The notes under the pieces are model-generated. The model ran no database searches and was not told where the DNA came from. It worked only from the letters and a program-made list of their open reading frames with translations. Of a stretch of DNA of 58,705 nucleotides, positions 46,201 through 55,661 are shown piece by piece (position 1 is the first letter of the stretch; every line of letters starts with the position of its first letter). The position numbers and the translations under genes are program-made. Source of the DNA: Verrucomicrobiota bacterium (GTDB taxonomy: Bacteria > Verrucomicrobiota > Verrucomicrobiia > Limisphaerales > UBA11358). The stretch is from NCBI GenBank assembly GCA_028873125.1, contig JAGWMQ010000006.1, positions 1 through 58,705 of the forward strand, in the 5' to 3' direction.

Positions 46201-46294
46201 CGAAATTCGGGAATTGAAACAGCAAAACCAAGCTTTGGAAAGGCAGTTGGACAATCTGGCGCAGGCGGTAAAATCTCTCACCGAAACCAAATGA
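43232..46294 (+). CDS. Secreted fibre-like protein with S74 intramolecular chaperone domain, copy 1
   Basis: The protein of 1020 aa has a signal peptide ([21 protein letters not shown]). A conserved beta N-terminus of about 250 residues includes [20 protein letters not shown]. Long runs of YadA-head-like repeats of the GGGxxNxxxxxxxxIxGGxxN kind fill residues about 340-780. A spacer and a C-terminal Peptidase_S74 domain ([10 protein letters not shown] start, [31 protein letters not shown]) end in a coiled coil. S74 domains trimerise fibres and cleave themselves off before the Ser of SDRNAK. An ATG at 43187 is an alternative start. Likely a trimeric surface fibre. Confidence 0.88.
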   Translation: MKIHTFHPVVASALLALFTPILQPSAARAQDTAFTYQGRVLDSGTNFTGAGQFKFALVTSTNTSQPATANATVTSGFVTSIAVVNGGSGYTTAPAVTISGGGGSGATATATLSGGAVTGITVNNAGSGYTSAPAVTIAPPPPNLSYTTYWSNDGTSSGGTEPSSAVSVGVSNGLFTVDLGDPSLANMTAIPAALFAAPGLQLQIWFSDGVNGFAMLNPLQNLTAAPSAAFANNASNLLGALPATQVSGTLANGNLPASPAFGGTVTASSFAGNGGGLTNVNAATLDGLTANGFWQTVGNAGTTPGANFVGTTDNQPLEFHVNNFRALRLEPTANTSFATNAVNVIGGSPANSAAGVLGATIAGGGAENYFGVFAANRIGGNFDTIGGGVNNQIGAGAYESTISGGNANSVQPGAARSAIGGGWANTIGNNAPRSFIGGGQHNQIFGDFRGNGNSLIAGGYDNSILTNADFSTIGGGLNNQIYGDTNDFGTGAIAGGDDNIINSNSWNGFIGGGQANTVGASSHHSFVGAGQGNVADSPWAVIGGGDGNQILGDSRGYGNSVIPGGYANSILTNADFSVIGGGLNNQIYGDTNDNGTGVIAGGYANTINSNSWNSFIGGGQGNTVGANSHHAFLGGGQNNSAGAPWAAIGGGQYNVIQTNSDYSIVGGGYINLIQTNSGNSVIAGGYDNIVKPYPGFSPSYANSAVIGGGYQNTNSGYVATVGGGWGNTASGYGATVGGGGGLGSQFGGNTASGNGATVPGGSENVAGGEFSFAAGQQAQALHSGAFVWADSQNAPFASTGANQLIVRAGGGVGINTNHPSGTLTVNTGAGTFTVRNDGPVPALVANDSGAYSGYLRFRNRLEVWPNDAATASGYVDVRGTNGVPTVSLDGQSGAITCVTLNQTSDRNAKENFAAVSPATILAKVVALPISEWNFKTDPADEKHLGPMAQDFHAMFGLNGRDDKHITTVDEGGVALAAIQGLNQKLNERDAEIRELKQQNQALERQLDNLAQAVKSLTETK
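44540..45175 (+). repeat. Tandem 318-base duplication inside the fibre gene
   Basis: Two units of 318 bases (about 44540-44857 and 44858-45175, 106 codons each) encode nearly the same series: [31 protein letters not shown] or TINSNSWN, and SSHHSF or NSHHAF. Most changes are synonymous or mild. The fibre length has therefore changed by unequal recombination fairly recently. Confidence 0.8.
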
Positions 46295-46301
46295 AGCGTC
46301 C

Positions 46302-47084
46302 ATGAAAAAACTCATCCTATTCAGCCTTCTGGCGTTCTGCCGGCTGGTGGTCTCCTCCCAAACGACGAATATCGCTTACACCTTCACCAACGCGAGCAGC
46401 AACACCCTGTCAGACGTTTACATCATTGATACGGAACCAGCCGAGGCTTACGCCTTCATCGCCCCGGTTTCGACCAACGGACAAACCTTCGGCGCGGGCA
46501 GCCAGATCGCCGGTCTTATTAGAGGCACGACCTATGGCACCAATTATTTGACGCTCCTCGCGGTGTTTGCGAATGGCAACACCACCAACGTCGCTGTCTC
46601 GTTGCCGTTATCATTGGCCACCAATCTTATTCCCAACGGGTCTTGGAATTCCTTCAACAACTCCACCAACTTTCCGTTTGGATTGCTGCCTGATGAATCC
46701 ACCACCCGGTCCGATCTCCAAACTGATTCGGTAAACACATTGGGATACAATTTGGTTTACAACTCTTTCAACTACTTGCCCGACAGCGACCCGGTTCTGC
46801 AACCAACCGGGGTGCCAAGTGTCATTGTCGCCTTCGATGGCGCGCAAGACATCGGTTCGTTCTCCTTCGGGTTTCAGCCCGCGTTGAGCGTCACGTCCGG
46901 AAATGGCGGCGTGACGATTCGATGGCCCGCCAATGCCTCCGGCTTTACACTCGCCCAAAGCACCAACCTCGCGTCAGGCGTCTGGAGCAACGTGACCAAT
47001 GTCCCGACAATCGTCGGCAACAATAATTCCCTTACGCTGCCCATTGGCACGACAAGTCATTTCTTTGAATTGCACGAACCGTGA
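46302..47084 (+). CDS. Secreted protein with shared C-terminal module (260 aa)
   Basis: A signal peptide (MKKLILFSLLAFCRLVVSSQ) is followed by a beta-rich domain of about 170 residues (YTFTNASSNTLSDVYIID and so on) with no family I recognise. The last 70 residues are the shared C-terminal module: ITIRWPANASG-like strand, LAQSTNLASGVWSNV, and the end FFELHEP. It starts 7 bases after the fibre gene stop, so it is co-transcribed and may be part of the same surface structure. Confidence 0.78.
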   Translation: MKKLILFSLLAFCRLVVSSQTTNIAYTFTNASSNTLSDVYIIDTEPAEAYAFIAPVSTNGQTFGAGSQIAGLIRGTTYGTNYLTLLAVFANGNTTNVAVSLPLSLATNLIPNGSWNSFNNSTNFPFGLLPDESTTRSDLQTDSVNTLGYNLVYNSFNYLPDSDPVLQPTGVPSVIVAFDGAQDIGSFSFGFQPALSVTSGNGGVTIRWPANASGFTLAQSTNLASGVWSNVTNVPTIVGNNNSLTLPIGTTSHFFELHEP

Positions 47085-47119
47085 ACCAATTGAAATTAAA
47101 CCACAATCCGTTCACCACA

Positions 47120-47566
47120 ATGAAAACAAGATATTTGATCTTTTTCCTTCTCATTTTCGACTTTTGTCTTCGTGTGTCGGCGCAGCAATACTCCGTTGAT
47201 TGGTATAAGATCGCCGCCGGCGGCGGCGCCAGCACCAACGGCCAGTACTCCCTCAGCGGCACCATTGGCCAGCCCGACGCCGGCGGCGCGATGACCGGCG
47301 GCAATTATTCGCTCACCGGCGGGTTCTGGAGCCTGATCGCCGTGGTGCAAATGCCCGGCGCGCCGACGCTGACGGTTGCGCATGCGGGCAACAGCGTCAT
47401 CGTCTCCTGGCCGCTGGCGGCGGGGTTTGCGTTGGAACAAAATTCGGACTTGAGCACGACCAACTGGACGGCCAGCAGTTACGCCGTTTCGACAAACGGG
47501 AGTGTGGAAAGCGTCACCGTCGCGCCGCCGGTGGGCAATTTGTTCTTCCGGCTGGTCCACCCATGA
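47120..47566 (+). CDS. Small secreted protein with shared C-terminal module, copy 1
   Basis: The protein has 148 aa from the ATG at 47120. A GTG at 47081 overlapping the previous stop is a possible longer start. A signal peptide ([18 protein letters not shown]) precedes the core [20 protein letters not shown] in part, [20 protein letters not shown] and [11 protein letters not shown]. The shared C-terminal module ends FFRLVHP. The gene is a close paralogue of 50165. This SxDWY...GGFW class of small proteins commonly accompanies S74 fibre genes in relatives (recollection). The function is unknown; a fibre-anchoring or accessory role is a guess from context. Confidence 0.82.
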   Translation: MKTRYLIFFLLIFDFCLRVSAQQYSVDWYKIAAGGGASTNGQYSLSGTIGQPDAGGAMTGGNYSLTGGFWSLIAVVQMPGAPTLTVAHAGNSVIVSWPLAAGFALEQNSDLSTTNWTASSYAVSTNGSVESVTVAPPVGNLFFRLVHP

Positions 47567-47606
47567 AATCTCAACCAAAGCAAACCGTCAAAGAAAGGAA
47601 ATTAAC

Positions 47607-50168
47607 ATGAAACAAAATACCGCAACACTCCTGCTGACGGCGCTGTTGGGCGTCTTCTGCGCCGCCGCATCGCGCGCCCAAGGCACGGCCTTCACCTACC
47701 AAGGCCGGGTGCTGGACAATGGCACGAACTTTACCGGCGCCGGCCAGTTCCAATTCGCGCTGGTCACTAGCACCAATACCAGCCAGCAGGCCACCGCCGT
47801 AGCCACCAACACCAGCGGTTTCATCACCGGCATCGGTGTCGTCAACGGCGGCAGCGGTTACACGACTGCGCCCGCCGTGACCATCAGCGGCGGCGGCGGA
47901 TCGGACGCGGGCGCCACGGCCACCATCAGCCGCGGCGCGGTGAGTAGCATCACCGTCACCAATGCCGGTTCCGGTTACACCAGCACGCCAACTGTAACGA
48001 TTGCGCCGCCGCCGGCGAACATCATTTATACGACGTATTGGAGCAACGACGGTACCAGCGTCAACGGCAGCGAGCCGACATCCGCCGTCAGCGTGCCGGT
48101 GACTGGCGGGCTGTTCACCTTGATCCTGGGCGACACGAACCTGTCAAACATGAGGGCGATTCCCGTCAGCGTTTTCACCACGCAGCCCCACCTCCAGTTG
48201 CTGATCTGGTTCAATGACGGCGTGAACGGCTTTGCCGCGTTGAATCCCCCGCAAAACCTGACGCCCGCGCCCTACGCCATCCTGGCAGAGACCGCCACCA
48301 CGGCCAGCAATCTCCTCGGCACGCTGCCGGCCTCGCAATTGAGCGGCACGTTGGCCAATGGCCAACTGGCGAACAATTCCATCACCGTGACTGCCGGAAC
48401 CGGGTTGAGCGGCGGCGGCGCGGTCGCGCTGGGCGGGACGACGACGTTGAACAACGCCGGAGTCACTTCACTCGCCGGCGGCGGCGGCGTGACGGTCTCG
48501 GCATCGAGTGGTTCAGTGACGCTGGGCAGCACCGCCACCAGCGCCAACACGGCCAATGCCATCGTCAGCCGCGACGGCAGCGGAAATTTCTCCGCCGGAA
48601 CCGTCAGCTTGGCGGGCAATTTGAATTTGCCCGGCGGGTCGGCCAGCACCGGGCTTATCTATTCCGCGGGCAAGCTGGCGGTGTATCTTGGCACTTCACA
48701 AAATTTTTACGCGGGTGCGGCGGGAAATCTGACGACGACCGGCTATGGGAACACGGCGGTTGGCGCATCGGCGCTCGCTGAAAACATCGGCGGCTTCTAC
48801 AACGCGGCCCTCGGCCTCGACGCGCTCACCGGGAATACTTCCGGCAACAACAACACCGCCAGCGGCTTCTCGGCGCTGAATGGCAATACCACCGGCTTTG
48901 GCAACACCGCTGATGGTTCCCAGGCGCTTTTCTCCAACAGTTCCGGCGGCGAAAACACGGCCAACGGTTTTAAGGCGCTATTCCAGAACAACGGCAGCGA
49001 CAACATGGCCGACGGTTTCGGCGCGCTCTACTCCAACACCAGCGGCGACAACAACACCGGCAGCGGCTACGAGCCGCTCTTCTCAAACACGACCGGCACC
49101 AACAACACCGCCGACGGTTTTCAAGCGCTTTACCACTCCTCCGGCAACAACAACATCGGCTTGGGCGGCTTCGCCGGTTACAACCTTACCACCGGCTCCA
49201 GCAACATTGACATCGGCAACCTCGGCTTGGGCGGCGACAACGGCACGATCCGAATCGGCACGGACGGCGCCCAGAGCAGCACTGTCATTGCCGGCGTTCT
49301 CAACGGCAACGGCGCGGGATTGATCAATTTGAATGCGTCAGGACTGGCCAGCGGAACGGTGCCCACCAGCGTGTTACCGGGATTTCAGTCTCCCTACAAC
49401 ACCGTGGGCGGCGGCTATGGCAACAGCACCAGCGGCATTGATGCGACGGTGAGCGGCGGAGAAAACAACGTCGCCAGCGGCACTGGCACGACAGTGAGCG
49501 GCGGCCAATTCAATCAAGCCACCAATACGGATGCTACGGTGTGCGGTGGCTGCCAGAACCACGCTTGGGGGCGATATTCGTTTGCCGCCGGTCATAATGC
49601 CTACGCCTACTGGGACGGCTCATTTGCTTGGGGCGATGACAGTGGTGGGGACACTTTTTCCCAGGGGACCAATACATTTGTCGCCCAGGCCAGCGGTGGC
49701 TTTTACCTATACAGCAACTCCTCCACAAATTATATCAGATCAGGGGTTGATCTGGCTCCTGGCAGCGGCTCGTGGTCGAACTTGAGCGACCGCAACGCCA
49801 AGAACGATTTCGCGCCGGTGAATTCCGAAAGTATGCTGAACCGTGTCGCGTCGCTGCCGATAACGACCTGGAGTTACAAGACCGAGCAAAGTGTGCGGCA
49901 CATCGGCCCGATGGCGCAAGATTTCTGCGCCGCCTTCCACGTGGGCGAGGATGACAAACACATCACCGACGTGGATGAAGGCGGCGTGGCGCTGGCAGCG
50001 ATTCAGGGATTGAACCAGAAACTGCAAAGCGAAAAGCGGAAAGCGGAAACCCAGATTGAGAAGGCGGAAAGCCAAATTGAAACGCTCCAAGCCCAGAATA
50101 CCGAGTTGCAAGCACGGCTGGAACGACTGGAACAATTCATCATATCAAAGAAAGGAGACGCGCCATGA
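47607..50168 (+). CDS. Secreted fibre-like protein with S74 domain, copy 2
   Basis: The protein has 853 aa, a good ribosome binding site (AAGAAAGGAA) and a signal peptide ([18 protein letters not shown]). The first ~230 residues are nearly identical to the 43232 protein. The middle differs: repeats of the kind [19 protein letters not shown] and [18 protein letters not shown], a collagen-head-like left-handed roll. The end has [40 protein letters not shown] and a long coiled coil. This is a second trimeric, self-cleaving fibre, apparently a diversified duplicate of the first. Its stop overlaps the next start (ATGA). Confidence 0.88.
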   Translation: MKQNTATLLLTALLGVFCAAASRAQGTAFTYQGRVLDNGTNFTGAGQFQFALVTSTNTSQQATAVATNTSGFITGIGVVNGGSGYTTAPAVTISGGGGSDAGATATISRGAVSSITVTNAGSGYTSTPTVTIAPPPANIIYTTYWSNDGTSVNGSEPTSAVSVPVTGGLFTLILGDTNLSNMRAIPVSVFTTQPHLQLLIWFNDGVNGFAALNPPQNLTPAPYAILAETATTASNLLGTLPASQLSGTLANGQLANNSITVTAGTGLSGGGAVALGGTTTLNNAGVTSLAGGGGVTVSASSGSVTLGSTATSANTANAIVSRDGSGNFSAGTVSLAGNLNLPGGSASTGLIYSAGKLAVYLGTSQNFYAGAAGNLTTTGYGNTAVGASALAENIGGFYNAALGLDALTGNTSGNNNTASGFSALNGNTTGFGNTADGSQALFSNSSGGENTANGFKALFQNNGSDNMADGFGALYSNTSGDNNTGSGYEPLFSNTTGTNNTADGFQALYHSSGNNNIGLGGFAGYNLTTGSSNIDIGNLGLGGDNGTIRIGTDGAQSSTVIAGVLNGNGAGLINLNASGLASGTVPTSVLPGFQSPYNTVGGGYGNSTSGIDATVSGGENNVASGTGTTVSGGQFNQATNTDATVCGGCQNHAWGRYSFAAGHNAYAYWDGSFAWGDDSGGDTFSQGTNTFVAQASGGFYLYSNSSTNYIRSGVDLAPGSGSWSNLSDRNAKNDFAPVNSESMLNRVASLPITTWSYKTEQSVRHIGPMAQDFCAAFHVGEDDKHITDVDEGGVALAAIQGLNQKLQSEKRKAETQIEKAESQIETLQAQNTELQARLERLEQFIISKKGDAP

Positions 50169-50740
50169 AAAATTCCAAAATCCAAATCCCCAACTCCAAA
50201 GAAACTTCAAACCCCAGGCCGCAATTCGGATTTCCGCCAGTAGTCCGGCGCTCCGGAAGCGTCCGCCGACAATGGAACTTGGATTTTGAAACTTGGAATT
50301 TGAGAACCATTTGTTTCTTCCTTCTGACTTTCGCCTTCATCCTTCGGTCGTCGGGGCAAACCTATTCCATTGACTGGTATAAAATATCCGGCGGCGGCGG
50401 CACCAGCACCAACGGTCAGTACTCCCTCAGCGGCACCATCGGCCAGCATGATGCCGGCGGGCCGATGACCGGCGGCAATTATTCGCTCATCGGCGGGTTC
50501 TGGAGCCTGATTTCCGTGGTGCAAACGCCGGGCGCGCCAACGCTCACGGTCGCGCCTTCGGGCAACGGCGTCATCGTGTCCTGGCCGCTGATGGCGGGAT
50601 TTGTGCTGGAACAAAATTCGGACTTGAGCACGACCAACTGGACGGCCAGCGGTTACGCCGTTTCGACGAATGGGAGCATTGAAAGCATCACCCTCGCGCC
50701 GCCGGCGGGCAATTTGTTTTTCCGGCTCGTCCACCCATGA
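50165..50740 (+). CDS. Small secreted protein with shared C-terminal module, copy 2, carrying an inserted repeat
   Basis: The reading frame of 191 aa overlaps the previous stop. From [19 protein letters not shown] onward it matches the 47120 protein ([31 protein letters not shown], end FFRLVHP). Between the initiator Met and that signal peptide, about 45 extra codons are encoded by heptamer repeat R3. An in-frame TTG at 50300 would give a normal short signal peptide ([13 protein letters not shown]), so translation may start there instead. Otherwise the n-region is very long. Confidence 0.8.
   Translation: MKNSKIQIPNSKETSNPRPQFGFPPVVRRSGSVRRQWNLDFETWNLRTICFFLLTFAFILRSSGQTYSIDWYKISGGGGTSTNGQYSLSGTIGQHDAGGPMTGGNYSLIGGFWSLISVVQTPGAPTLTVAPSGNGVIVSWPLMAGFVLEQNSDLSTTNWTASGYAVSTNGSIESITLAPPAGNLFFRLVHP
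50168..50305 (+). repeat. Heptamer-iterated inverted repeat R3, inserted in a gene leader
   Basis: The left arm (50168-50215) carries words like attccaa, aatccaa and aactcca. The right arm (50270-50302) carries the complementary ggaactt, ggatttt and acttggaattt. The middle has its own CCGGCGCTCCGG hairpin. The word family is the same as R1. Its length is close to a multiple of three, so the host ORF stays open. Confidence 0.85.
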
Positions 50741-50808
50741 CATCTCAACCAACCAAACCCTCCGGCGCAGGCCGATGCATGCCGGAGATCAAGAAAGGAA
50801 AGCACCAC

Positions 50809-52929
50809 ATGAATACGGTGAAAACCTGCCTTGCTGCGGCGTTGCTCTGCGCCGCCATCACTCCGGCACTGTCCGCCGCGCCGCCGGACCTCTGGACGTG
50901 GCGCAATCCCGCGCCGACCGGCAACCCGTTAAACAGCGTCGTCCATGGTTTGGTCAACGGCAACGGGCTGTTTGTGGCGGTCGGTCAAAACGGCGCGATT
51001 GTCACCTCGCCGGATGGCGTCAACTGGGAGCAACAAATCGCGCCGGCCAACGCCAACCTGGCGGCGGTGACTTGGGGCGCGCCCAATGGCTCGGCCGCTT
51101 TCGTCGCGGTGGGGGTGGATGCCGTCAGTCTCGCCACGAACGAGATTCTGACCTCGCCCGACGGCGCCCACTGGACAAGTGTTGCCCAATCGCTTGGCGC
51201 CGGCGGCGGCTTGCTGGCTGTGGCTTACGGGAACAATGAGTTTCTGGCCGTCGGGAGTTCCGGCGCGAACTGGTTTTCGAAGGATGGCGGCGCCAATTGG
51301 ACTCCCGGCGGCGCGACCTTGAATACCAATTTAAACGGCGTGGCCTACGGCGGTGGACAATTTGTGGCCGTGGGAGACGGCGGCACCATTCTTACTTCGC
51401 CCGACGGGAGCGCCTGGGCGGGCGGCCAGATAAACGTCAACGGCAGCCCCGTCACCGAGAATTTCGCCGGCATTGGTTATGGCAACGGCACGTTTGTCGC
51501 CGTTGGTCCTTCACCTTTTTACTATTCCTCGGATGGCGTCACTTGGAATCGCCAGACCACCGTCAACGGTTACTGGGGCGACTCGGTCCTGTATGCCAAC
51601 GGGAAATTCATCGTGGCCAACACGGTCACCTACTACCCTTCCCTCGTCACCTCGCCAGACGGAATGGCCTGGACGAATTACGACGAACCGCCCTGGCTTT
51701 TTGCTTCAATCGCCGCTGACGGAAGCGGCACCTACGTGGGCGTGGGCCCGGGCGTGATTGCCACGAATGCGACGGACATCACCGTGGCCGCCGACTGGGG
51801 CAACGTGGTTCAAAGTGTCTCCAGCGGCCAACTCAACGCCGTGGCTTACGGCACAACCACCGGAGGCACGAACCTATTTTTGGTGTCACAAGGCGGGTAT
51901 TTCGGCGAAGCCACCCTCCTGACCTCCACCAATGGCTATAATTGGCAGGAAACAAACTACACTCAGTTATACAATTCATTTATCACCGGTCTGGCCTGGG
52001 GCAAAAGTTCCTCCGGCACAAATGTGTTTGTGGCGACGGTCAACGCCTCCGCCGGCTTCCTCGGCTCCAACAGCGTCATCATGTCCTCATCGGATGGCGC
52101 CGCGTGGACGATAAGCTTTGGAACACCTTCTGGATCAGGGAGCATCCTCAACGGCATCGCTTACGGAACCACTTCCGCCGGCACGCCGAAGTTTGTGGCG
52201 GTGGGAACACAGGGCACGATCGCCACTTCGAGCAATCTAACCAGTTGGGTGACAAATTCCGTCGCAGCTTCCTCGTTGATTGCCGTGGCGGGCGGCAACG
52301 GGCGATTCGTTGCCGTCGGCTCGTTCGGGGTCACCGCCACCTCGACGGATGGCATCTCTTGGACCACCAACAGTGACGGCGACGCGAATCAAGAAAATTT
52401 GAACGGCGTTGCTTTCGGCGGCGGACAGTTCGTGGCCGCAGGGTCGGGCGGAGTTATCTTCACTTCACCGGACGGCTCGCATTGGTCAAGCGAAACTTCC
52501 GGCACGTCTGACAATTTGAACAGCGTGGCCTACGGCGCGGGCTTGTTTGTGGCCGGCAGCGCAAATGGCGGAATTCTGGTTTCAACCCACGGCGTAGAGT
52601 GGACGCAATCCGCCTCCGGGACCGCCAACAATCTCGCGGCGGTGGGTTTTGGCGACAACCAATTCGTTGCCGTCGGTGACTCCGGCGCCATCCTGGGCAG
52701 CGTGCTGGCGGCGGTCTCGGGCGCGTCATACAATGCTGGCACGGGTGTCTTCACCTTCGCCGTTTCCGGGCCGCCCGGAACCTACGGCGTCTATGTGTCG
52801 CGCGACCTTATGACTTGGACTTGGCTCCAGAATGTGACGTTCACCGCAAACAATCCGACCCAGACCCTCACCGATCTAACCGCCAATTACTCCCAGGGAT
52901 ATTACTCTCTGGGTCCGCCGGGGCCGTAG
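50809..52929 (+). CDS. Secreted FVAVGxxG-repeat propeller protein
   Basis: The protein of 706 aa has a clear ribosome binding site (AAGAAAGGAA) and a signal peptide (CLAAALLCAAITPALSAAPP). About thirteen repeats follow of the pattern VAYGxGxFVAVGxxGxIxTSPDGxxW, a WD40/YVTN-BNR-like propeller. The last 60 residues (GVYVSRDLMTWTWLQNVTFT, then GYYSLGPPGP) resemble a variant of the C-terminal module of its neighbours. It is the last intact gene of the fibre array, after 68 bases. It is probably exported; partner and ligand are unknown. Confidence 0.87.
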   Translation: MNTVKTCLAAALLCAAITPALSAAPPDLWTWRNPAPTGNPLNSVVHGLVNGNGLFVAVGQNGAIVTSPDGVNWEQQIAPANANLAAVTWGAPNGSAAFVAVGVDAVSLATNEILTSPDGAHWTSVAQSLGAGGGLLAVAYGNNEFLAVGSSGANWFSKDGGANWTPGGATLNTNLNGVAYGGGQFVAVGDGGTILTSPDGSAWAGGQINVNGSPVTENFAGIGYGNGTFVAVGPSPFYYSSDGVTWNRQTTVNGYWGDSVLYANGKFIVANTVTYYPSLVTSPDGMAWTNYDEPPWLFASIAADGSGTYVGVGPGVIATNATDITVAADWGNVVQSVSSGQLNAVAYGTTTGGTNLFLVSQGGYFGEATLLTSTNGYNWQETNYTQLYNSFITGLAWGKSSSGTNVFVATVNASAGFLGSNSVIMSSSDGAAWTISFGTPSGSGSILNGIAYGTTSAGTPKFVAVGTQGTIATSSNLTSWVTNSVAASSLIAVAGGNGRFVAVGSFGVTATSTDGISWTTNSDGDANQENLNGVAFGGGQFVAAGSGGVIFTSPDGSHWSSETSGTSDNLNSVAYGAGLFVAGSANGGILVSTHGVEWTQSASGTANNLAAVGFGDNQFVAVGDSGAILGSVLAAVSGASYNAGTGVFTFAVSGPPGTYGVYVSRDLMTWTWLQNVTFTANNPTQTLTDLTANYSQGYYSLGPPGP

Positions 52930-52987
52930 GCCAGGTTGCGAAGACGATTTAGATTTCCGAGGTTCAGATGGGCTGGTCTGAAATGAT

Positions 52988-53147
52988 TTGCCGGCCGTCA
53001 AGGTGAATCGCGTGTTGCAGCAGAATTCGGATTTGGCGGCGGCGAACCGGGCGGTCTTCACCGGAACAGTGGCCGCCGATGGCGCGATCCAACCCCTGAC
53101 TCTCGCGCCGCCGGCGGGCAACTTGTTTTTGCGGCTGAAACTGCCAA
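52988..53147 (+). pseudogene. Remnant of a third small secreted-protein copy
   Basis: In frame, this stretch reads VLQQNSDLAAANRAVFTGTV, then [17 protein letters not shown], which matches the C-terminal 45 residues of the 50165 protein ([34 protein letters not shown] in type). No signal peptide or core precedes it, and the stop codon is lost. The upstream 52930-52987 shows nothing recognisable. It is what remains of another module after deletion. Confidence 0.75.
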
Positions 53148-53164
53148 TGATCCGGACGGGCGGG

Positions 53165-53566
53165 TCACTGGATCAGTTGCAGCGCGATTTCCTTTTCCAG
53201 CTCGTGCGTCAGATCTATGTCGCCGGCGCCCCATTTGGTGCGGGCCTCGACGGTGACCTGCGTGATCTGCGGATTCACCTGCTCCACGCGAATCCACACG
53301 TCGCGCTGGTTGACCTTGCCAAAGACCGACCGCACGGTGTTGGTGGTGTCGTGCGGGATGAATTCGGTCTGGAGAACCCCGTCGCGCTGCAGGACGGTCT
53401 TGGCCGCCGCATAGACCTCGGGGAGGGTGCGCTGATATCGGCCGCTGACGCTGTCGCGCTGGAAGGGCACCGCCGCCGTGCGCGTGCCGCTGACGGTGCT
53501 GACGCAACCGGTGACGGCCGCCGCCGTCGCCACGCCAGCCAATGCTGCCAAGATTTTCATTTTCAT
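53165..53566 (-). CDS. DUF3568-like lipoprotein
   Basis: The protein of 133 aa has a lipobox VTGCVS, so it is lipidated at the Cys near residue 20. The rest reads SVSGRYQRTLPEVYAAAKTV in part, then VRSVFGKVNQRDVWIRVEQV and VTVEARTKWGAGDID, typical of small DUF3568-type lipoproteins with an alpha/beta fold. The start at MKMKILAAL is chosen because the longer frame adds no sensible signal. It is divergent from gspF with 143 bases between. The function is unknown. Confidence 0.8.
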   Translation of the reverse strand: MKMKILAALAGVATAAAVTGCVSTVSGTRTAAVPFQRDSVSGRYQRTLPEVYAAAKTVLQRDGVLQTEFIPHDTTNTVRSVFGKVNQRDVWIRVEQVNPQITQVTVEARTKWGAGDIDLTHELEKEIALQLIQ

Positions 53567-53709
53567 GCCGACATCTTTCAATCCAATTCCGCTCCGCGTC
53601 AAGCCCGATTGCAACTTTTTCGCGGACCCGTCGGGACGGCCCCCAAGCCCGGAACGCGGCGCGGTGCATGGAAACTTTTGGCCGTCCGCGGTTTTAGATG
53701 GAGAGCATT

Positions 53710-54987
53710 ATGGCGCAGTTTTCCTACAAGGCGCGCCGTCGTTCCGGCGAACTGGTCGAGGGCCAGCTCGACGTGGCGGACCGGCCGGCGGCGGTGGCGC
53801 AATTGGAGCGGGTGGGCTTGTTTCCCATTGCCGTGGAAATGGCGCGGGGCGGCGCGGCGCCGGTCCGGCGCGCCGGCCAGAAGGTGGACTTGGCGGTCTT
53901 TCTGCCGCCGACCCTGCGCGCGCAACTCCAGCAGAAGCGCAAACCCAAATTGCAGGAGCTGGCCACGTTCACCCAGCAACTGGCCAATCTCCTCCAGGCG
54001 GGCATGCCCCTGGCGTCGGCCTTGCAAAGCATGACCTATCTGGAAACCAAGGGCATCCCCTCGGACGTGAGCAAGCAGTTGCGCCAGGAAGTGACCGAGG
54101 GACGTAGCCTTTCGGACGCGATGGCCAAGCAACCGCGGGTCTTTTCGGATTTGTACATCAACATGGTGCGCGCCGGCGAGCAGAGCGGCGCGCTGGTGGA
54201 CGTGCTCCGGCGCATGGCCGACCATTTTGAGAAGTTCGCCCAGGCGCGGGCCAAGTTCACCTCCGCCCTCATTTATCCGGCCCTGGTGATCTGCGTCGGC
54301 GTGAGCATCGTCATCTTCTTCCTCACCTTCATCCTGCCGCGCTTCATGTCCATCTTCGGCGACATGGGGTTCACCCGGCTGCCGACGGCGACGGTGATTT
54401 TGATCAACGTCAGCAACGGCTTCAAACACTACTGGTGGCTCATGGCGGCGGTCATCGTTCTGGCGGTCATCCTCTTCAAACGGTTTCAGGCGACGCCGAC
54501 GGGGCAACGGCGGATTGACGAATGGAAAATCAAGCTGCCGGTGTTCGGCCGGGTGGCGCGGCTCAATCTCTACGGTCAGTTCGCCCGAACGCTCTGCACC
54601 CTGCTGCAAAACGGCGTGCCCGTGCTCACCGCGCTCAAAATCACCGAGCAGGTCATCCCCAACCAGATTCTCAAGGAGGCCACCTCCCGGACGCGCGATG
54701 CCGTGACCGACGGCAAGACGCTCGCCCAGCCGCTGGCCGCCAGCCGGGTCTTCCCGCAACTGATGGTGGACCTGGTGAAGATCGGCGAGGAGACCGGCGA
54801 CGTGCCCGGCGCGTTGCGCAACGTGGCCGAGGCCTACGAAAACGAATTGAACATCGCCCTGCGCGTGATGACCAACATGATCGAACCGGCGCTCATCGTC
54901 GGCATGGCGCTCGTCGTCGGCTTCCTGCTGGTGGCCGTGCTCGGCGCCATGTTCTCGATGGTCTCCAGCATCGGCAGTTCCATGTGA
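53710..54987 (+). CDS. gspF: Type II secretion / type IV pilus inner-membrane protein GspF/PilC
   Basis: The polytopic inner-membrane platform protein (425 aa) works with the GspE ATPase to build the pseudopilus. It opens MAQFSYKARRRSGELVEGQL. Two T2SSF domains follow (residues about 80-200 and 280-405), each with the LxxLLxxGxPLxxAL-type motif: LANLLQAGMPLASALQSM, and LCTLLQNGVPVLTALKI. GEQSGALVDVL and GEETGDVPGAL motifs are also present. Three membrane helices include SIVIFFLTFILPRF. A GGAG site lies 8 bases before the chosen ATG. It leads a gspF-H-I-J-K-like operon. Confidence 0.93.
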   Translation: MAQFSYKARRRSGELVEGQLDVADRPAAVAQLERVGLFPIAVEMARGGAAPVRRAGQKVDLAVFLPPTLRAQLQQKRKPKLQELATFTQQLANLLQAGMPLASALQSMTYLETKGIPSDVSKQLRQEVTEGRSLSDAMAKQPRVFSDLYINMVRAGEQSGALVDVLRRMADHFEKFAQARAKFTSALIYPALVICVGVSIVIFFLTFILPRFMSIFGDMGFTRLPTATVILINVSNGFKHYWWLMAAVIVLAVILFKRFQATPTGQRRIDEWKIKLPVFGRVARLNLYGQFARTLCTLLQNGVPVLTALKITEQVIPNQILKEATSRTRDAVTDGKTLAQPLAASRVFPQLMVDLVKIGEETGDVPGALRNVAEAYENELNIALRVMTNMIEPALIVGMALVVGFLLVAVLGAMFSMVSSIGSSM

Positions 54988-54995
54988 GGTCAAGG

Positions 54996-55661
54996 ATGCC
55001 AGCACGCCGCGAGTCGAGGGCCGAAAGTCCGGGACGAGGACAATTTGGGGCGCCGTGCGCCGGCCTCCGGCCGTCACCGCTTGCCGGCAGGCTCCAAGAC
55101 GCCTTCACGCTCCTGGAAATCATGATGGTGGTGGCCATCATCGGGCTGGTCATGGCCATGGGCATCCCGGCCATCCTGCGAATCGGCCATCAGGGTCCGC
55201 TGCGCAAGGCGGTCAACGACGTGATGGAGATTTGCAGCCACGCGCGCGCCATGGCCATCCTGCACAATCAGACCACCTTGGTCGTCTTCCATCCGCAATC
55301 CGGAACGGTGGCCTATGGCGGCGCGGTGGCGCCGCCGCCGCCGCAGGACGCCGACAACGCCCCCGCCGACTTCCCGCGCGCCGCGGGCAAAGCCGCCCCG
55401 GACGCTGCGCCCGTTGAAAACACGCCGGCCGCGGCGCTCTCGCCCAAGGTCACAACGTCCACCCAGTTCGGGCCCGACGTCAGCGTCGAGATGCTCGACG
55501 TCAATATGCGGGACTGCCTGAAAAACGACGAGGCCCGGGTGCGTTTTTTCCCGGACGGCACGAGCGATGAACTGACGCTGGTGCTGCATTCGGGCGACCA
55601 ATGGCGCAAAATTTCTATTGAGTTGACGACCGCCCTGGCCTCGGTGAAGGAGATACGATGA
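54996..55661 (+). CDS. gspH: GspH-like pseudopilin
   Basis: The protein of 221 aa has a prepilin leader of about 35 residues and the cleavage region DAFTLLEIMMVVAIIGLVMA. Ala rather than Gly is at position -1, and Glu is at mature +5. The globular part has a Pro/Ala-rich insertion (VAPPPPQDADNAPAD) and a beta-rich end (VRFFPDGTSDELTLVL). A GAGG site precedes the ATG by 8 bases, and the stop overlaps the next start. The order F-H-I-J-K and the hydrophobic pattern support GspH, but sequence alone cannot exclude GspG. Confidence 0.82.
   Translation: MPARRESRAESPGRGQFGAPCAGLRPSPLAGRLQDAFTLLEIMMVVAIIGLVMAMGIPAILRIGHQGPLRKAVNDVMEICSHARAMAILHNQTTLVVFHPQSGTVAYGGAVAPPPPQDADNAPADFPRAAGKAAPDAAPVENTPAAALSPKVTTSTQFGPDVSVEMLDVNMRDCLKNDEARVRFFPDGTSDELTLVLHSGDQWRKISIELTTALASVKEIR

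Noticed and set aside
53599-53709. Possible tRNA or structured RNA between the lipoprotein and gspF
   Set aside because: No cloverleaf, anticodon arm or CCA end could be laid out. It is probably a divergent promoter region.
53599-55077. 492-aa open frame on the minus strand opposite gspF
   Set aside because: Antisense shadow of gspF: His, Arg and Gln rich, no recognisable motif, overlapping a clear family member in full.
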